NCBI RefSeq assembly: GCF_021462225.1
Contig: NC_061817.1
Coordinates: forward strand, 14,723,810-14,787,809
Direction of reading: 5' to 3'
DNA length: 64,000 nt
Source: Girardinichthys multiradiatus
Taxonomy: Eukaryota; Chordata; Actinopteri; Cyprinodontiformes; Goodeidae
Positions 1-11,249 of this stretch are shown here, piece by piece. Position numbers and translations under genes: made by a program. The notes under the pieces are model-generated. The model saw only the letters and a program-made list of their open reading frames with translations, did not search any database and had not been told where the DNA came from. Every line of letters starts with the position of its first letter. Within the stretch, counting starts at the first letter, position 1.

Positions 1-826
1 CAAAAAGGGGAAGAAAGAAAAGAAAGAATTTTGAAATAACCCAAAACCAAATTCAAAATAAAATTTTAAAAATGGGAAAACGAAACTAAACATTCAATGC
101 TGTTCTTAGCTTCAAATAAATGTTAGTGTTCTCTAATATGAATCACCTACCTTCCTGTTAGACAACTAAGTTAGTTTTATGAGTCAGATCAAAACATGTT
201 TCACAACCCAGCAAAACGCTTAAATTTGATTCAAAAGTGGTAATGAATGATCTGTAACTTCAACTTTCAACTTTAAGTTATGCCCTTATGATCATAGGTG
301 ATGGAATTATCTGCCTGTGTTAATGAATTGAGTGATTAAAAAAAAATCAGAGTAGGATATGCAATTAGCACTAGTGACCACCAGATGGTACTGAGTGCAG
401 GTCTGCGGTTTGGGAAATCCAGCTGCAACTGTAATTTATTAAATGGCCACCAGATGTAGGTGTTGTTCTCTACCTGACTGGGAGAATGTTGGTCACCACT
501 GTAATTACGCCCAGCAGACACTGGGGCAGGTCTGCTGCTTATCAGCGCTGGTTTTCAGTAGCTGAATGCAGCAGGCTGGCGACTGGAAATTAACTTTAAC
601 TTTTCCACAAGTTAAACCAACTTTCACCTTGCATCCACAACAAACACCTCTGAAAGATAATGTTATCCTCTTGTAGCAGAACTGAGCACAACCTAATCAA
701 ATTATCCCCTGATTCACAAACGTTCTGTGCGAAACTCTAAAACAAATCTCACAATAAAACGTCTAGTTAACGGAGATCACAACTGTTTATTCTGTGTAAC
801 AGTGATTTGATGTCTGTCTTTTTAAG
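1..826 (-). mobile_element. ERV-1 family 5' leader, copy A
   Basis: The sequence matches 34,873-35,667, the untranslated leader between the primer-binding site and gag of the minus-strand ERV-1 provirus. The gag of this copy would lie off the left edge of the window. No convincing coding sequence is present; the short reading frames here are not conserved in a coding pattern. Confidence 0.85.
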
Positions 827-844
827 GCCCACCCAGGGACGCCA
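827..844 (-). promoter_or_regulatory. Primer-binding site, tRNA-Asn type (copy A)
   Basis: Read on the minus strand this is TGGCGTCCCTGGGTGGGC, the complement of the 3' end of vertebrate tRNA-Asn including CCA. It lies two bases (TA) after the LTR end CCCAACA, the expected place for the minus-strand primer of reverse transcription. The identical site occurs in copy B at 35,668-35,685. Confidence 0.88.
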
Positions 845-2114
845 TATGTTGGGGATTATGATTATTGATTGATTAATCTTGATCAATAATTATAATTAAA
901 AATCATAATTTGACTAAATCAATTTCTTAACCAAAATCCTCATTTATGAATCGAGACCAGAGATGTTTCTGGTGTTGTAATTGTGGCTCAACGCCTTTGA
1001 CAATTACAACTGTCAAATACTCCGTAATAATTAATAACTATTGCCGGAGATGTCACTGTTTAATCGACCGTTTCTGCCGAAACGTGTGGAACTCTTAACC
1101 TTATCTTGACTGACGAATCACTTTTGCACACAATGAACACCAAACGCTCTCTTTTTATCTATGTGAATATTTATTAATCTTCACCTACTCAACATGCAAA
1201 ATTCTACATAACAAGGGTAACACATCTAACTAAGCAAAATAAAGCAAACAGCAGTGGGTGTGTATTGAATCAACCAGCAGTTATGGCAAAAAGAAGGAAT
1301 GAGAATATGAAAAGGGGGTGTGGTAGCGAGTGGAGGTGGGGGGCAGCTCTCTTGTACTCAGTGAGGTCCGATCATAAAACTTCCCCCAACTCCTGAGCAG
1401 ACAAAGCGTTATAAAACTTGGAGACAAAGGAAAATGGTGAATTTCACCATGAGGTTATTTTAACAGTCCAGTCTTACCGCACACTTGCGCTGACTCTCAG
1501 ATGGTAAAACACGCACAAAGCTAGGAACGCAGCGGCTCCAGACATCAACACGGTACATCAAAGTTTCAATAAACAAGGTTACATGCACATATCATCCAGC
1601 ACACATTAGATTCTAACTAGCGATTCTGATCGCTCTACAACCTCTGACCCTGCTCAGGCCTCCTAATAAAGAAATAAAAGATTAAAATAAAAGATGGGTT
1701 TTACTTGGTGAAGCTTCCTTCTGGGGCAGCGAGTGAGAGGGAAAGGGGGGGGGGGTGTTTTGAAGCGTTGCTGCGCATCTGCAGTTAAACTCCAAGAAAG
1801 CGGTCAGTCCCGTCCTTTGGCCTTCTTGTCGAAAAGGAAAAATATGATCTGACCATCAAAGTCGACTTGGGATGAAAACACGGTGGCGGTTCGTTTCCTC
1901 GAACTCCGTGTTTTTAGTTATGTGTTAAGCTCACGTCTTCGATCGGCAAAGTTAAATTTCTGGCCTTCCTAGTCCAGAAACCTCAGTTATGAATTGTTCG
2001 TTGTCCAACGAGAGAGAAGGAATGAACTTCCACGAGCTCTTCTCTTAAAGGAGCGCACTTCAGTTGCTAGTCCGGTCTCTAGCAGAAGGCGGCGTGTTCA
2101 TAACGGATGCCTTC

Positions 2115-2137
2115 CTATATAGCGTCTTGTGACGTCA
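2115..2137 (-). promoter_or_regulatory. LTR core promoter (CRE plus TATA), copy A
   Basis: On the minus strand TGACGTCA (2,130-2,137) is followed by CTATATAG (2,115-2,122). The same pair with similar spacing recurs in every LTR of this family here: 3,462-3,484, 23,649-23,670, 36,661-36,681 and, on the plus strand, 45,891-45,913. The sequence shows the motifs; promoter function is inferred. Confidence 0.7.
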
Positions 2138-2181
2138 GACTTGTGACGCTCGTCATATCCGTCGCAATGCTCGATGGGATA

Positions 2182-3638
2182 TGTTGGGTTTATGATTATT
2201 GATTGAATAATCTTGATCAATAATTATAATTACAAATCATAATCTGACAAAATCAATTTCTTAACCAACAATCCTCATTTACGAATCGAGACCAGAGATG
2301 TTTCTGGTGTTGTAATTGTGGCTCAACGCCTCTGACAATTACAACCGTTAAATACTCCGTAATAATTAATAACTATTGCTGGAGATGTCACTGTTTAATC
2401 GACCGTTTCTGCCGAAATGGGTGGAACTTGAACCTTATTTTGACTGACACATCACATTTGCACACAATGAAACACCAAACGCTCTCTCTTTATCTATGTG
2501 AATATTTATTAATTTTCACCTACTCAACATGCAAAATTCTACACACACAGGGGTAACACATCTAAATAAGCAAAATCAACAAACAGTAGTGGGTATGTAT
2601 TGAGTCAACCAGCAGTTTATGGCACTACAGACGAAGGGAGAGGATATGAAAGGGGGGTGTGGTGATGACTGGTGGGGGGTTGGAGCGCAGCTTAGAGTGT
2701 CTTTTATGATCTTCTCATCATAAAACTTCCCCCTTTACTCCTGAACACAAAGGATTGATAACTTTTGGCGGCAAGCTAGCACAGTGAGGTTGAAGACAAA
2801 GGTAAAATGGAGAATTTTACCATGAGGTCGTCTTAACAGTCCAGTCTTGCAACGCACCCGCGTTCAGATAGTAAACACAAATAGCTCGAGGGCACGGCGG
2901 GTCCCGATATTACATAACACATCAAAGTTTCAACAAGCAAGGTTACATGCACATATTATTCAGAACACATGAGATCCTAACCAGCGATTCTGATCGCTTC
3001 TACAACCTCTGACCCTGCCCAGGCCTTCTAATAAAAAAATAAAAAAAATGGGTTTTACTTGTGTCGTCTTCTTCTGAGTGAGGGAATTCAAGCGAGGAAA
3101 AGTGGGGTTAAGTTAATGTGCGTCCACAATTAACTTCAGGGGAACGGTCAGTCTTTGTCCTTTGGTCTTCTTGACAAAAAGGAAAAATATGATCTGACCA
3201 TCAAAGTCGACTTGAAAATGAAACACGGTAGCGGTTCGTCTCTCCGAAACTCCGTGTCTCCAGTTATGTGTTAACTCACGTCTTCGATTGGCAAAGTGAA
3301 ATCTCTGGCCTTCTTAGTCCAAAAATTTCAGTTATGAATGGTTCGTTGTCCAACGAGAGAGAATGAATGAAACTCTGCACAGAGTTCTTCTCTTAAAGTG
3401 ACGCGCTTCAATCACCAGATCGATTTCTAGCAGAAGGCAAGTTTTCAAACATGAGCCCCTCCTATATAGCACCCTGTGACGTCAGACTGGGGACGCCCAG
3501 TCATATCAGTCGCAATGCTCGATGGGATATGTAGGAGCGGGCTGTCCGGGGTACAAAATGGCCGATGCCATTGGAGGGGCACAGTGACGTCCAACAACGT
3601 GCAGATAGTCCAATACTCAGCAAACAAGTGGTCCAACA
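2182..3638 (-). mobile_element. Solo LTR nested inside the copy A LTR
   Basis: This complete LTR (1,457 bp) begins TGTTGGG and ends GTCCAACA, with matching inverted termini. It is flanked by a 4-bp target duplication, GATA, at 2,178-2,181 and 3,639-3,642. Copy B lacks this insertion at the matching position, giving a natural empty site. It is more divergent from LTR 847-2,181 than copies A and B are from each other, so it is probably a different subfamily. No internal retroviral sequence remains, so it is a solo LTR formed by LTR-LTR recombination. Confidence 0.88.
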
Positions 3639-3751
3639 GATATGAAGGAGCGGCTGTCCTGGATACCAAAATGGCCGATGCCATTGGAGAGGCACAGTGA
3701 CGTCCAACAACGTGCAGATAGTCCAATACTCAGCAAACAAGTGGTCAAACA

Positions 3752-4404
3752 ATGTGAAACATGTATTGTTCTCTGATGAGTCCACCTTTACTGTTTTCCC
3801 CACATCCGGCAGAGTTACGGTGTGGAGAAGCCCCAAAGAAGTGTACCACCTAGACTGTTGCATGCCCAGAGTGAAGCATGGGGGTGGATCAGTAATGGTT
3901 TGGGCTGCCATATCATGGGATTCCCTTTGCCCAATACTTGTGCTAGATGGGCGCGTCACTGCCAAGGACTACCGAACCATTCTTGAGGACCATGTGCATC
4001 CAATGGTTCAAACATTGTATCCTGAAGGCGGTGCCGTGTATCAGGATGACAATGCACCAATACACACAGCAAGACTGGTGAAAGATTGGTTTGATGAACA
4101 TTAAAGTGAAGTTGAACATCTCCCATGGCCTGCACAGTCACCAGATCTAAATATTATTGAGCCACTTTGGGGTGTTTTGGAGGAGGGAGTCAGGAAACGT
4201 TTTCCTCGCCAGTATCACGTAGTGACCTGGCCACTATCCTGCAAGAAGAATGGCTTAAAATCCCTCTGACCACTGTGCAGGACTTGTATACGTCATTCCC
4301 AAGATGAATTGTCACTGTATTGGCCGCAAAAGGAGGCCCTACACCATACTAATAAATTATTGTGGTCTAAAAACAGGTGTTTCACTTTCATTGTCCAACC
4401 CCCG
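3752..4404 (+). pseudogene. Tc1 transposase, right half, copy A
   Basis: This is the C-terminal catalytic half of a DD34E Tc1 transposase and its right terminal inverted repeat. Visible motifs are FSDEST (first Asp), YQDDNAPIH (second Asp) and SPDLNIIEPLW (Glu). The reading frame runs from the LTR junction to an in-frame TAA at about 4,102, where copy B has GAA. The right inverted repeat (4,376-4,404) ends CCAACCCCCG followed by TA and is the reverse complement of the start of the left half-element at 22,789. The DNA-binding N-terminus is missing, so it cannot encode an active enzyme. Confidence 0.9.
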
Positions 4405-4406
4405 TA

Positions 4407-4712
4407 GGTCAGTCTTGGATTATGGGTGTATAGTTTATAATTCAGCAGCAGATACAAATCTCCAAAAGCTAAATTATATTCAATATTTAACTTTAAGAAT
4501 ATGTACAGGTGCTTTTAAAACATCCTCCATGGCAGCATTACAGGTTGAAATGGGAGAAATACCTCTTAAATTTAAAAGTGACCAGTTATCTTTGAATTAT
4601 TGGACAAAGAAATGACCAGCCAACATTAAAAGTGCTTACAACAGGTTGGGAAAAGGAAAAAATAAAAAGCTTTGGATGGATAATAAATTCTTGAGCAAAT
4701 GAAATTTACCGT
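4407..4712 (+). mobile_element. I-clade LINE ORF2 fragment, copy A
   Basis: The frame encodes RSVLDYGCIVY, ICTGAF and ALQVEMGEIPL, the conserved stretch between the reverse transcriptase and RNase H domains of I/Nimb-type fish LINEs. It abuts the TA of the Tc1 right end, so the left portion of the LINE is missing. It is followed by a stop codon and a degraded continuation. The same fragment with an identical protein lies in copy B at 37,490-37,790. Confidence 0.75.
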
Positions 4713-5794
4713 CTTCTTGTTGTTTTTCCATTATGTGAGTCTTTTCAGGTTGAAATGGCATTTTACACTTAAAATCTGCAAGAACCATTAGCGAGCGTGT
4801 CCTACTTGCTCATCATTCGACAGTGCCCCCCCCCCCCCCCCCCCCCCTTAAACAAGTATTTAATACAGAATAGGGTAGAAAGTTCTTTATTGTCCCACAA
4901 TGGGGGAAATTTGGGTGTGTCAGAAACAAAGCAAAAGACAATGAAAGCATCCGGGTTCATACATCACTAGAACCATAGTCAGGTGAAAGAATCAATGTTA
5001 ACACTCGTTGAGTAGATGATAAACTGTGCAATATAATATAAAACAAATAAAACAATCTCCTTCATTCAGTGAAGAAGTAGTGAATGTAACTGCTATGTAT
5101 GCAGTGAATGATGCATGGAAACCCAGAATTATATGCATAGATAATGCTTGAATTCTCAAAATGTGATACCAACTAAATTACTGCTTTCACTGATTCCTGC
5201 AGTTCTGTGAAATTCTTCTTTCATTATTCTTGTATGTCTGCGTGTTAGGGAGTGATGGAGGCTCCCATCTAGAATCACAGTTAAACTTTAACTAAACGTA
5301 AGCTATGTATGTCTGATGACATAAACAGCAATTACACTTTTTACACAGAATTAAACCCTGGTGTTCTGTGTGGCAGGTAGGGACACGCAACACTCTGCTA
5401 AGGAGGACAACCTGACTTCACTGAATGTTTAATCGACACCATGGGAACCTCAGCTGTACAGTAGCTGTTTAAGAGCAACATCAACATCCCTGACAGCATG
5501 ACATACAGTTGCCATTGAAGGATTTTCTGCGTCACCTATATTATACAAAAAAGCTGCTGTTGGCATAAAAACTATGTGCAGTCGTTGTGAAAATGACAAG
5601 ACATCTAAATCCAGTCTGATCACCCTCTCCAGACTAGGGATGGGTACATTTCACATCTGAAACGATATGGTACCAATACTTGGTACCTGGGAATCGATAC
5701 CGGCACTCGCTGGTACCAGTTTTCGGTACTTTTATGTGTATTATGTCGTATTAAATGTTATAAAATAAAATCTAAAAAATTTTCCATTTAACAT
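4713..5794. other. No gene seen; copy A spacer with poly-C tract
   Basis: About 1.1 kb with no convincing coding frame. It contains a run of 21 C at 4,827-4,847 that is only 10 C in copy B (37,909-37,918). Sequence at 4,712-4,760 resembles intron sequence at 61,300-61,370. Around 5,580 copy A lacks about 90 bp that copy B keeps (38,660-38,750). A GGTACC-rich stretch at 5,670-5,730 may be the end of an old DNA transposon, but I could not identify it. Confidence 0.5.
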
Positions 5795-6396
5795 TCACTA
5801 CTGGTCGAATATTAGAACCACTTTCTCTTTCAATGTTTTTATATTTATGACAATTTCCATTGTACAAAGATTATCACTAAAGGCATAAAACTGTGAATGA
5901 ACACATATGGATTCATGTAGCAAACGAAAAATTGTTAAAGAACTTTAAATATGTTTTATATGTTAGATTCCTTAAAGTAGCCGCCCTTTGCTGTGATGAA
6001 TGAATTATTAACCTTTGGCCGTCTCTCAATGAACCTCTGGTAAGTTCTTTCAAGACTCTTTGGAAAACCATTTCAGGTGACCACCTCATGAAGCTCATGG
6101 AGAGAATGTTACGAGAGAAAAGCAGTAATCACAGCAAAGGGAGGCTATTTGGAAGAATCTAAAGTATAAAATTATAAAAGTTATAGTTTACATAGAAGCT
6201 GTAAATCTACAATAAAGCTGTAATCTAAAATATAAAAATGGTTAGAGTTATCTCACATTTTTTGTTTACTACATAACTCTATATATGTTCCTTCAAAGTT
6301 TTGTTGCTTTTGGTGAGAATCTACAATGTAAATAGTCATGAAAATAAAGAGACCCATTAAGTGAGAAAGTGCATCTAAAACTTTCGACCGGTAATG
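5795..6396. mobile_element. Tc1-derived short element, copy A
   Basis: The ends read CACTACTGGTCGAA and TTCGACCGGTAATG, degraded terminal inverted repeats of the common fish Tc1 family whose ends read like CACTACCGGTCAAA. The interior contains the familiar subterminal sequence of that family, such as GTAGCCGCCCTTTGCTGTGA, but no transposase. It is therefore an internally deleted, non-autonomous derivative. Copy B has the same element at 38,939-39,543. Confidence 0.72.
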
Positions 6397-6534
6397 TATG
6401 TATTATTCTATATATAAACTTTAATGAATAAATCAAAACAACATCCAGCTGTTGGTATTGAACATCTCAGTTGTTTCACACATTTCGTCAACATGAAAAC
6501 CCTTAACTACGTAGTGTTTGTTTTTTTAATAAGG

Positions 6535-6721
6535 CACAAATTTAATGCACAAATTGTATTCATTAGCAGGCTTGTTAACGGTGCTGAATGCAGAAGTTGT
6601 AGCAATATATCTGAGGCTGACAAAAATCTGGTGCTTAACTAGGTGCTTCCTCAGATTAGAAGTATTCCCGCCACTGGCCTTGCACTTCACATTACATATT
6701 TTACAGCGACCGTAATCTGTT
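6535..6721 (-). pseudogene. BED-type zinc finger remnant, copy A
   Basis: The minus-strand frame reads CKICNVKCKASGGNTSNLRK followed by HLVKH, which fits the BED finger pattern Cx2C...Hx3H with the typical GGNTSNL core. BED fingers occur at the N-terminus of hAT-type transposases and ZBED proteins. Nothing resembling the rest of a transposase follows. It lies immediately 3' of the C2H2 array on the same strand. Copy B has the equivalent at 39,671-39,877, with the core changed to CGRNTFYL. Confidence 0.6.
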
Positions 6722-6728
6722 TGAGCAT

Positions 6729-8299
6729 TTAAACCTTAACAATTTTCCCTCTAGTGTGGATTATCATGTGTTTCTTTAGATTTGCTTTTTGGTTGAATCT
6801 TTGTCCACATAGATCACAACAGAAAGGTTTCTGTCCAGTGTGGATTCTCATGTGTGTGTTTAAATTTCCTTTCCAGTTAAATCTTTGTCCACATCGATCA
6901 CAACAGAAAGGTTTCTGTCCAGTGTGGATTCTCATGTGTGTGTTTAAACTTCCTTTTCGGTTAAATCTTTGTCCACATCGATCACAAAAGAAAGGCTTCT
7001 GTCCAGTGTGGATTCTCATGTGTCTGTTTAAACTTCCTTTTTCAGTAAATCTTTGTCCACATAGATCACAACAGAAAGGTTTCTGTCCAGTGTGGATTCT
7101 CATGTGTGTGTTTAAACTTCCTTTTTCAGTAAATCTTTGTCCACATAGATCACAACAGAAAGGTTTCTGTCCAGTGTGGATTCTCGTGTGTGTGTTTAAA
7201 TGTCCTTTTTGGTTAAATCTTTGTCCACATAGATCACAACAGAAAGGCTTCTGTCCAGTGTGGATTCTCATGTGTCTGTTTAAATTTGTTTTTATGTTAA
7301 ATCTTTGTCCACATAGATCACAACAGAAAGGTTTCTGTCCAGTGTGGGTTCTCATGTGTCTGTTTAAATGATGTTCTCTGTTAAATCTTTGTCCACATAC
7401 ATCACAACAGAAAGGTTTCTGTCCAGTGTGGATTCTCATGTGTCTGTTTAAATGTCCTTTTTGGCTAAATCTTTGTCCACATAGATCACAACAGAAAGGT
7501 TTCTGTCCAGTGTGGCTTCTCATGTGTCTGTTTAAATTTGTTTTTATGTTAAATCTGTGTCCACATAGATCACAACAGAAAGGTTTCTCTCCAGTGTGGA
7601 TTCTCTTATGTATGTTTAAAGCGCATTTTCCAAGAAAGGTTTTACCACAGTCTTCACAGCTAAACTTCACTCCTGTCTGGACTTTCTTTGGCAATTCCAC
7701 ATTTTTCTTCTCTGTGAAACATTTCTTCTCATTCAACGAGCTTAAATATCCTATTTCTGAATTTATAATATCTTTCTGAAGAAAGCCACGGTGAACAAAT
7801 TGTTCAGCAAACTCAGGGGAGCTAAAAGGTTTGTTAATGTTTCCATCTGACTCAGGAGCTCTGCTGTCCTTCCAGTCATCGTCCATGTCCTTAGATTTCA
7901 GTCCAGAGTCTGACAAGCGTTTGAGATCAGAGACGGGGTGCTTTACCATCATCTGCCTTTTCATCCTTCTCAGTGTCTTCAGTTTCTCCATGATCTTGTA
8001 TCCTGATGGATTCTTCTCCTCCATCAATGTCTTCTGGAAGCGCTCTGCCTCTAATTTTGGTCTTGATAAAGCTGTGAGAGCAGAGGGGACTGTTTATCAT
8101 CCTCACTCTTTATGGGAGTAGCAGTGACTGGAAACCTGATGGCATCAATTCCTCCTTCCATTGAGCTGCTCTCCCCCCAGACTGGTGTAGACCTCCTCCT
8201 GTTCCTCCTTTATGTGGTGGAGCTTTGGGCCATGTAGGTTAGCACAAGGTCTGTGCTTTACAGGAGCTTCTTCTTTAACCGTCAACATCTGCTTAATAT
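6729..8299 (-). pseudogene. C2H2 zinc-finger gene exon 2, copy A (frameshifted)
   Basis: Last coding exon of a teleost multi-finger protein, presumably a nuclear DNA-binding factor. The acceptor CTGCAG precedes the exon at 8,299, and phase 1 fits the donor of exon 1 at 15,242. It should encode an acidic [12 protein letters not shown] region, then 11 C2H2 fingers joined by HTGQKPF linkers (first linker HTGEKPF). The finger array is fully open (8,027-6,729). The N-terminal part is broken relative to copy B: an extra base near 7,947, an extra T near 8,055, and two missing bases between about 8,149 and 8,162. Helix contact residues (-1, 3, 6) differ between fingers while the framework is nearly constant. 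As it stands, translation from exon 1 cannot reach the fingers. Confidence 0.9.
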
Positions 8300-8639
8300 C
8301 TGCAGGAAACATTGAAACACATCATGTATATTAGAAAGTTTTTTGATTTCAGCCCAGACTGAGTCACTTTTTATAAAGATATTTAGGTACTTTGGTTACA
8401 TTAAATTCTTTTGTTTAATTACCATTTATTCTTATTCTTTTATTTTGCATTGTTGCTTCTTATGTCTGTTGATTTATGTCGTTATCTATTCACTTATTTT
8501 CAACAACCACATACTGAAACCATTTTTTTCTTTTTTGTCTCCATCTCGCTTGTCTACGATTGTTTCCAGTGTGCCGCATAATTAATATTTTTAACTAGTT
8601 TCTATGTGGAATTATCAGGTTTTAAAGCAGGTACAATAA

Positions 8640-9179
8640 GCAATGAACATGTCAACATTTTCTCTGTTTAAATATTTCTTATAAAAACAATGAGAGTATC
8701 CACACCAGATGTTGGCAACTATCAAATACTCCTCATATAACAAGAAATTAAAGCCAATTATTCCACAAAGAAAGTTATGGGCAAAAACCTGGAATGACGG
8801 AGAATAATTATTTAACCCATGAAGAAATAGATGTCTGAAGGTGGATAAAAAGCCAAACAACCATATTAAATCTGTCAGGATTTAGAAAGCATATTTTATA
8901 TGTTCAAATCAATATCAGCTGGTTTAAAATTTATTGATAACCTTAACAGAAGGTTTCTTATTACTAAAGTATTGCACAGAGGGGTAAAACCGGGTAAAAA
9001 ATCAAAGAGACCTTCACAAAAGGTCTTACTTTGGCAAAATATAATAATGGCAATGGTTATAGCTGCATTTCTAAGCTTCTGACTGTTCCAGTGAGCGCTG
9101 CTGCTGCAACCATAATCCTGAAGTGGAAAGGACACATATTTCAAGTAGACCAGTCAAAGCCAGGTGCCTAGAAAGACTT
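8640..9179. other. Unidentified repeat-like segment in the zinc-finger intron, copy A
   Basis: Shared with copy B at about 41,610-42,100 with small indels. Fragmentary frames read like degraded coding sequence (for example NRRFLITKVLHRGVKP), but I recognise no domain. It directly precedes an L2 fragment and may be part of an older insertion. Confidence 0.3.
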
Positions 9180-10030
9180 CTGTTTAAGGTAGCTGTAGTT
9201 AAACCTTAACTTAAGAAACCTTCTCTTGATCAAGATGACTTGAAAAATTACAGATCTATATCCAATCTTCCATTCTTATCTAAAATTCTTGAAAAAATTG
9301 TTGCTAATCAAAAGTGTGAGCATTTACACAGCAATGACCTGTTTGAAGAGCTCATTCAGGTTTCAGAGGCCATCATAGCACTGAAACAGCTCTGGCTGAA
9401 AGTCACTAATGATATTCTTCTGGCCTCCAGATAATTGACTTGTGTCTGTCTGGTTCTGTTAGATCTCAGTGCGCATTTGATACAGTTGATCATAATATTC
9501 TCTTAGAAAGGCTGGAATATGCTGTAGGGATCAGGGGAACAGCGCTAGGCTGGTTTAAATCTTATCTGTCTGACAGATTCCAGTTTGTTCATGTAAATGA
9601 TTCATCTTTAAACTACAGGGTTAATTGTGGAGTACCACAGGGTTCAGTACTTGGGCCAATTCTCTATATGCTTCCAATAGGTAAAATTATCAGGTAGTAT
9701 GGGATACATTTTCACTGTTATGCTGATGATACTCAGCTTTACTTATCCATAAATCCTGATGAGCCCAACCAGTTAGATTACAAGCATGTCTTGAAGACAC
9801 AGAAACTTGGATGACCTTAAATTTACTGCTTTTAAATTCAGACAAGACAAAAGTTGTCGTCTTTGGACCGGAGTCTTTAAAAAAAACTGCTTAGTCAATC
9901 ACTTAATCTGGATGGCATTAAATTGACCACCAGTAATAAAGTAAAAACCTTGGTGTTATTTTCGACTTGGACATGTCATATAAATCCCAGATTTAACAGG
10001 TTTCTAGGATTTCCTTCTTTCACCTCCGGA
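9180..10030 (+). mobile_element. L2 LINE reverse transcriptase fragment, copy A
   Basis: Nucleotide and protein similarity to the L2 at 52,380-56,606 is clear: YRSISNLPFLSKILEKIV, a frame with [32 protein letters not shown], and the YADDTQLY region. Several frameshifts and stops break the frame. Copy B keeps only the first 270 bp (42,100-42,400), with a deletion joining a point near 9,430 to a point near 10,170 in copy A coordinates. Confidence 0.85.
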
Positions 10031-10943
10031 GTTTAAACAGAGTTGAAAACATTCGACTCAAACGGGTCTAGATAAAAAGGTAACAAACCCGTCATTTTTT
10101 TAAGTAACCTGCCAAAAACATGACCTTTTCATTGCATATAGTGAACAAACACGTTATTCTGACGAAAATGTTTTAGACGTTTCCTCGTTGGTCATATTTC
10201 AGGCTGTTGTGTCAACAATATGCGGGTGTTTAGAGAGATGCAAGGGCATCCAAATTTCGGCAGGCATGCACTTTTCGGCGTAACACCGCTCTGCTCTATT
10301 ACCATAACGCACCTTGTATGCGCAAGTTAACAGATCGCTAACGATGTGACCATGAATTTCTGACTCTTGGGTCACTTGACCACAGTCGAAACTGATGGGA
10401 AACCCATATGTGTCAATGTTGAAAAGGCAGTGAGTTTGTAGCTCTGAGAAATGTTCAATTTGTAGTAAGGTGTAGGGAGACCTCTAGTGGTGAACACTGG
10501 TAGGTGCATTCTCTAGTTTTGAACTGCGCAACATTTTAATCATGTCAAGCCAGGGCATGTAATCAGTATCAGCAGCTCAAGTAGCAGACGAAACATAAGC
10601 TTAACATGATAAGAGCTGCATGGAAAATTATCGTGCATTTTCCTCTGCATATATGTGTAATGTATAGTTTGTTTTTGATACCATTTGATGTTATTTCTGT
10701 CATATTGAAGACTGTTTAGCAGTAGAAGCTACATGCTAAAGCTAATAACATCCGGTGCAGTATTTGCCATGTCGGCAAGGTTAAGCATTTCTTTTCTAGA
10801 CCACACATACATATTCTAATGTATGTAAATATTAGGGCTGCTGTATGTCATCTGTTCAATGATTAAAGGACCCTAACGTTATTCAAGCATCCTGTATGTG
10901 CTCCTTACCGGTGTTGTGCCATAAAGTGATGATCTGCCAAAAA
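10031..10943. other. No gene seen; intronic sequence left of the candidate transposon
   Basis: AT-rich sequence shared with copy B (about 42,400-43,341). I see no coding frame, repeat array or known element. Copy B has about 150 bp near 43,050-43,195 that copy A lacks. Confidence 0.5.
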
Positions 10944-11049
10944 CTGATCGGGTAAGACCGGGCGCATCCTGCAGAGGAGCAAGCAGCAAGAGGAGGAGGA
11001 GGAGGTTGCTGCAGGAGTTCATCAAGCCTGTCGAGTGTTTTGTTTAGAG
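10944..11049 (+). repeat. Left inverted arm of candidate transposon
   Basis: Starts CTGATCGGGTAAGACCGGGC and continues through a GAGGAGGAGG tract to GTGTTTTGTTTAGAG. It pairs in inverted orientation with 14,791-14,877. The copy B equivalent is 43,342-43,430, with a short local duplication of GGTAAGACC. Confidence 0.75.
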
Positions 11050-11249
11050 TTCTTTCTCGGTGGTTTTGTTCTTAAAGTCAAACAATATTAACACCTATAA
11101 AACAGGTATATTTCTATGGTCAAAGTTACAGTAAAGGGTTATTATTTATTTATTTTGAAAAAAAAAATAGAACAGGTAGTACTGTGCACAATGAAAACGT
11201 TGCCAAATTACGAGATTACCTACTGTGTTGTACTCAGAGGAATTATATT

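Larger units (their letters stand above)
847..3751 (-). mobile_element. ERV-1 5' LTR, copy A, interrupted by a second LTR
   Basis: Boundaries are TGTTGGGG (847) and TCAAACA (3,751), matching the copy B LTR at 35,688-36,834. The LTR itself is 847-2,181 plus 3,643-3,751, about 1.44 kb. A solo LTR of the same family is inserted between these parts. On the minus strand, U3 carries a CRE-type TGACGTCA and a TATATA box, and an AATAAA lies in the presumed R region. Its outer flank is Tc1 sequence, as in copy B, so the provirus insertion predates the duplication. Confidence 0.88.

Noticed and set aside
5670..5730. GGTACC-rich palindromic stretch as a transposon end
   Set aside because: No matching partner end or target duplication found; copy B version is already degraded.
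6754..7779. Plus-strand frames with a repeated [23 protein letters not shown] unit
   Set aside because: They are the antisense of the C2H2 finger array; periodicity of 28 residues comes from the fingers.
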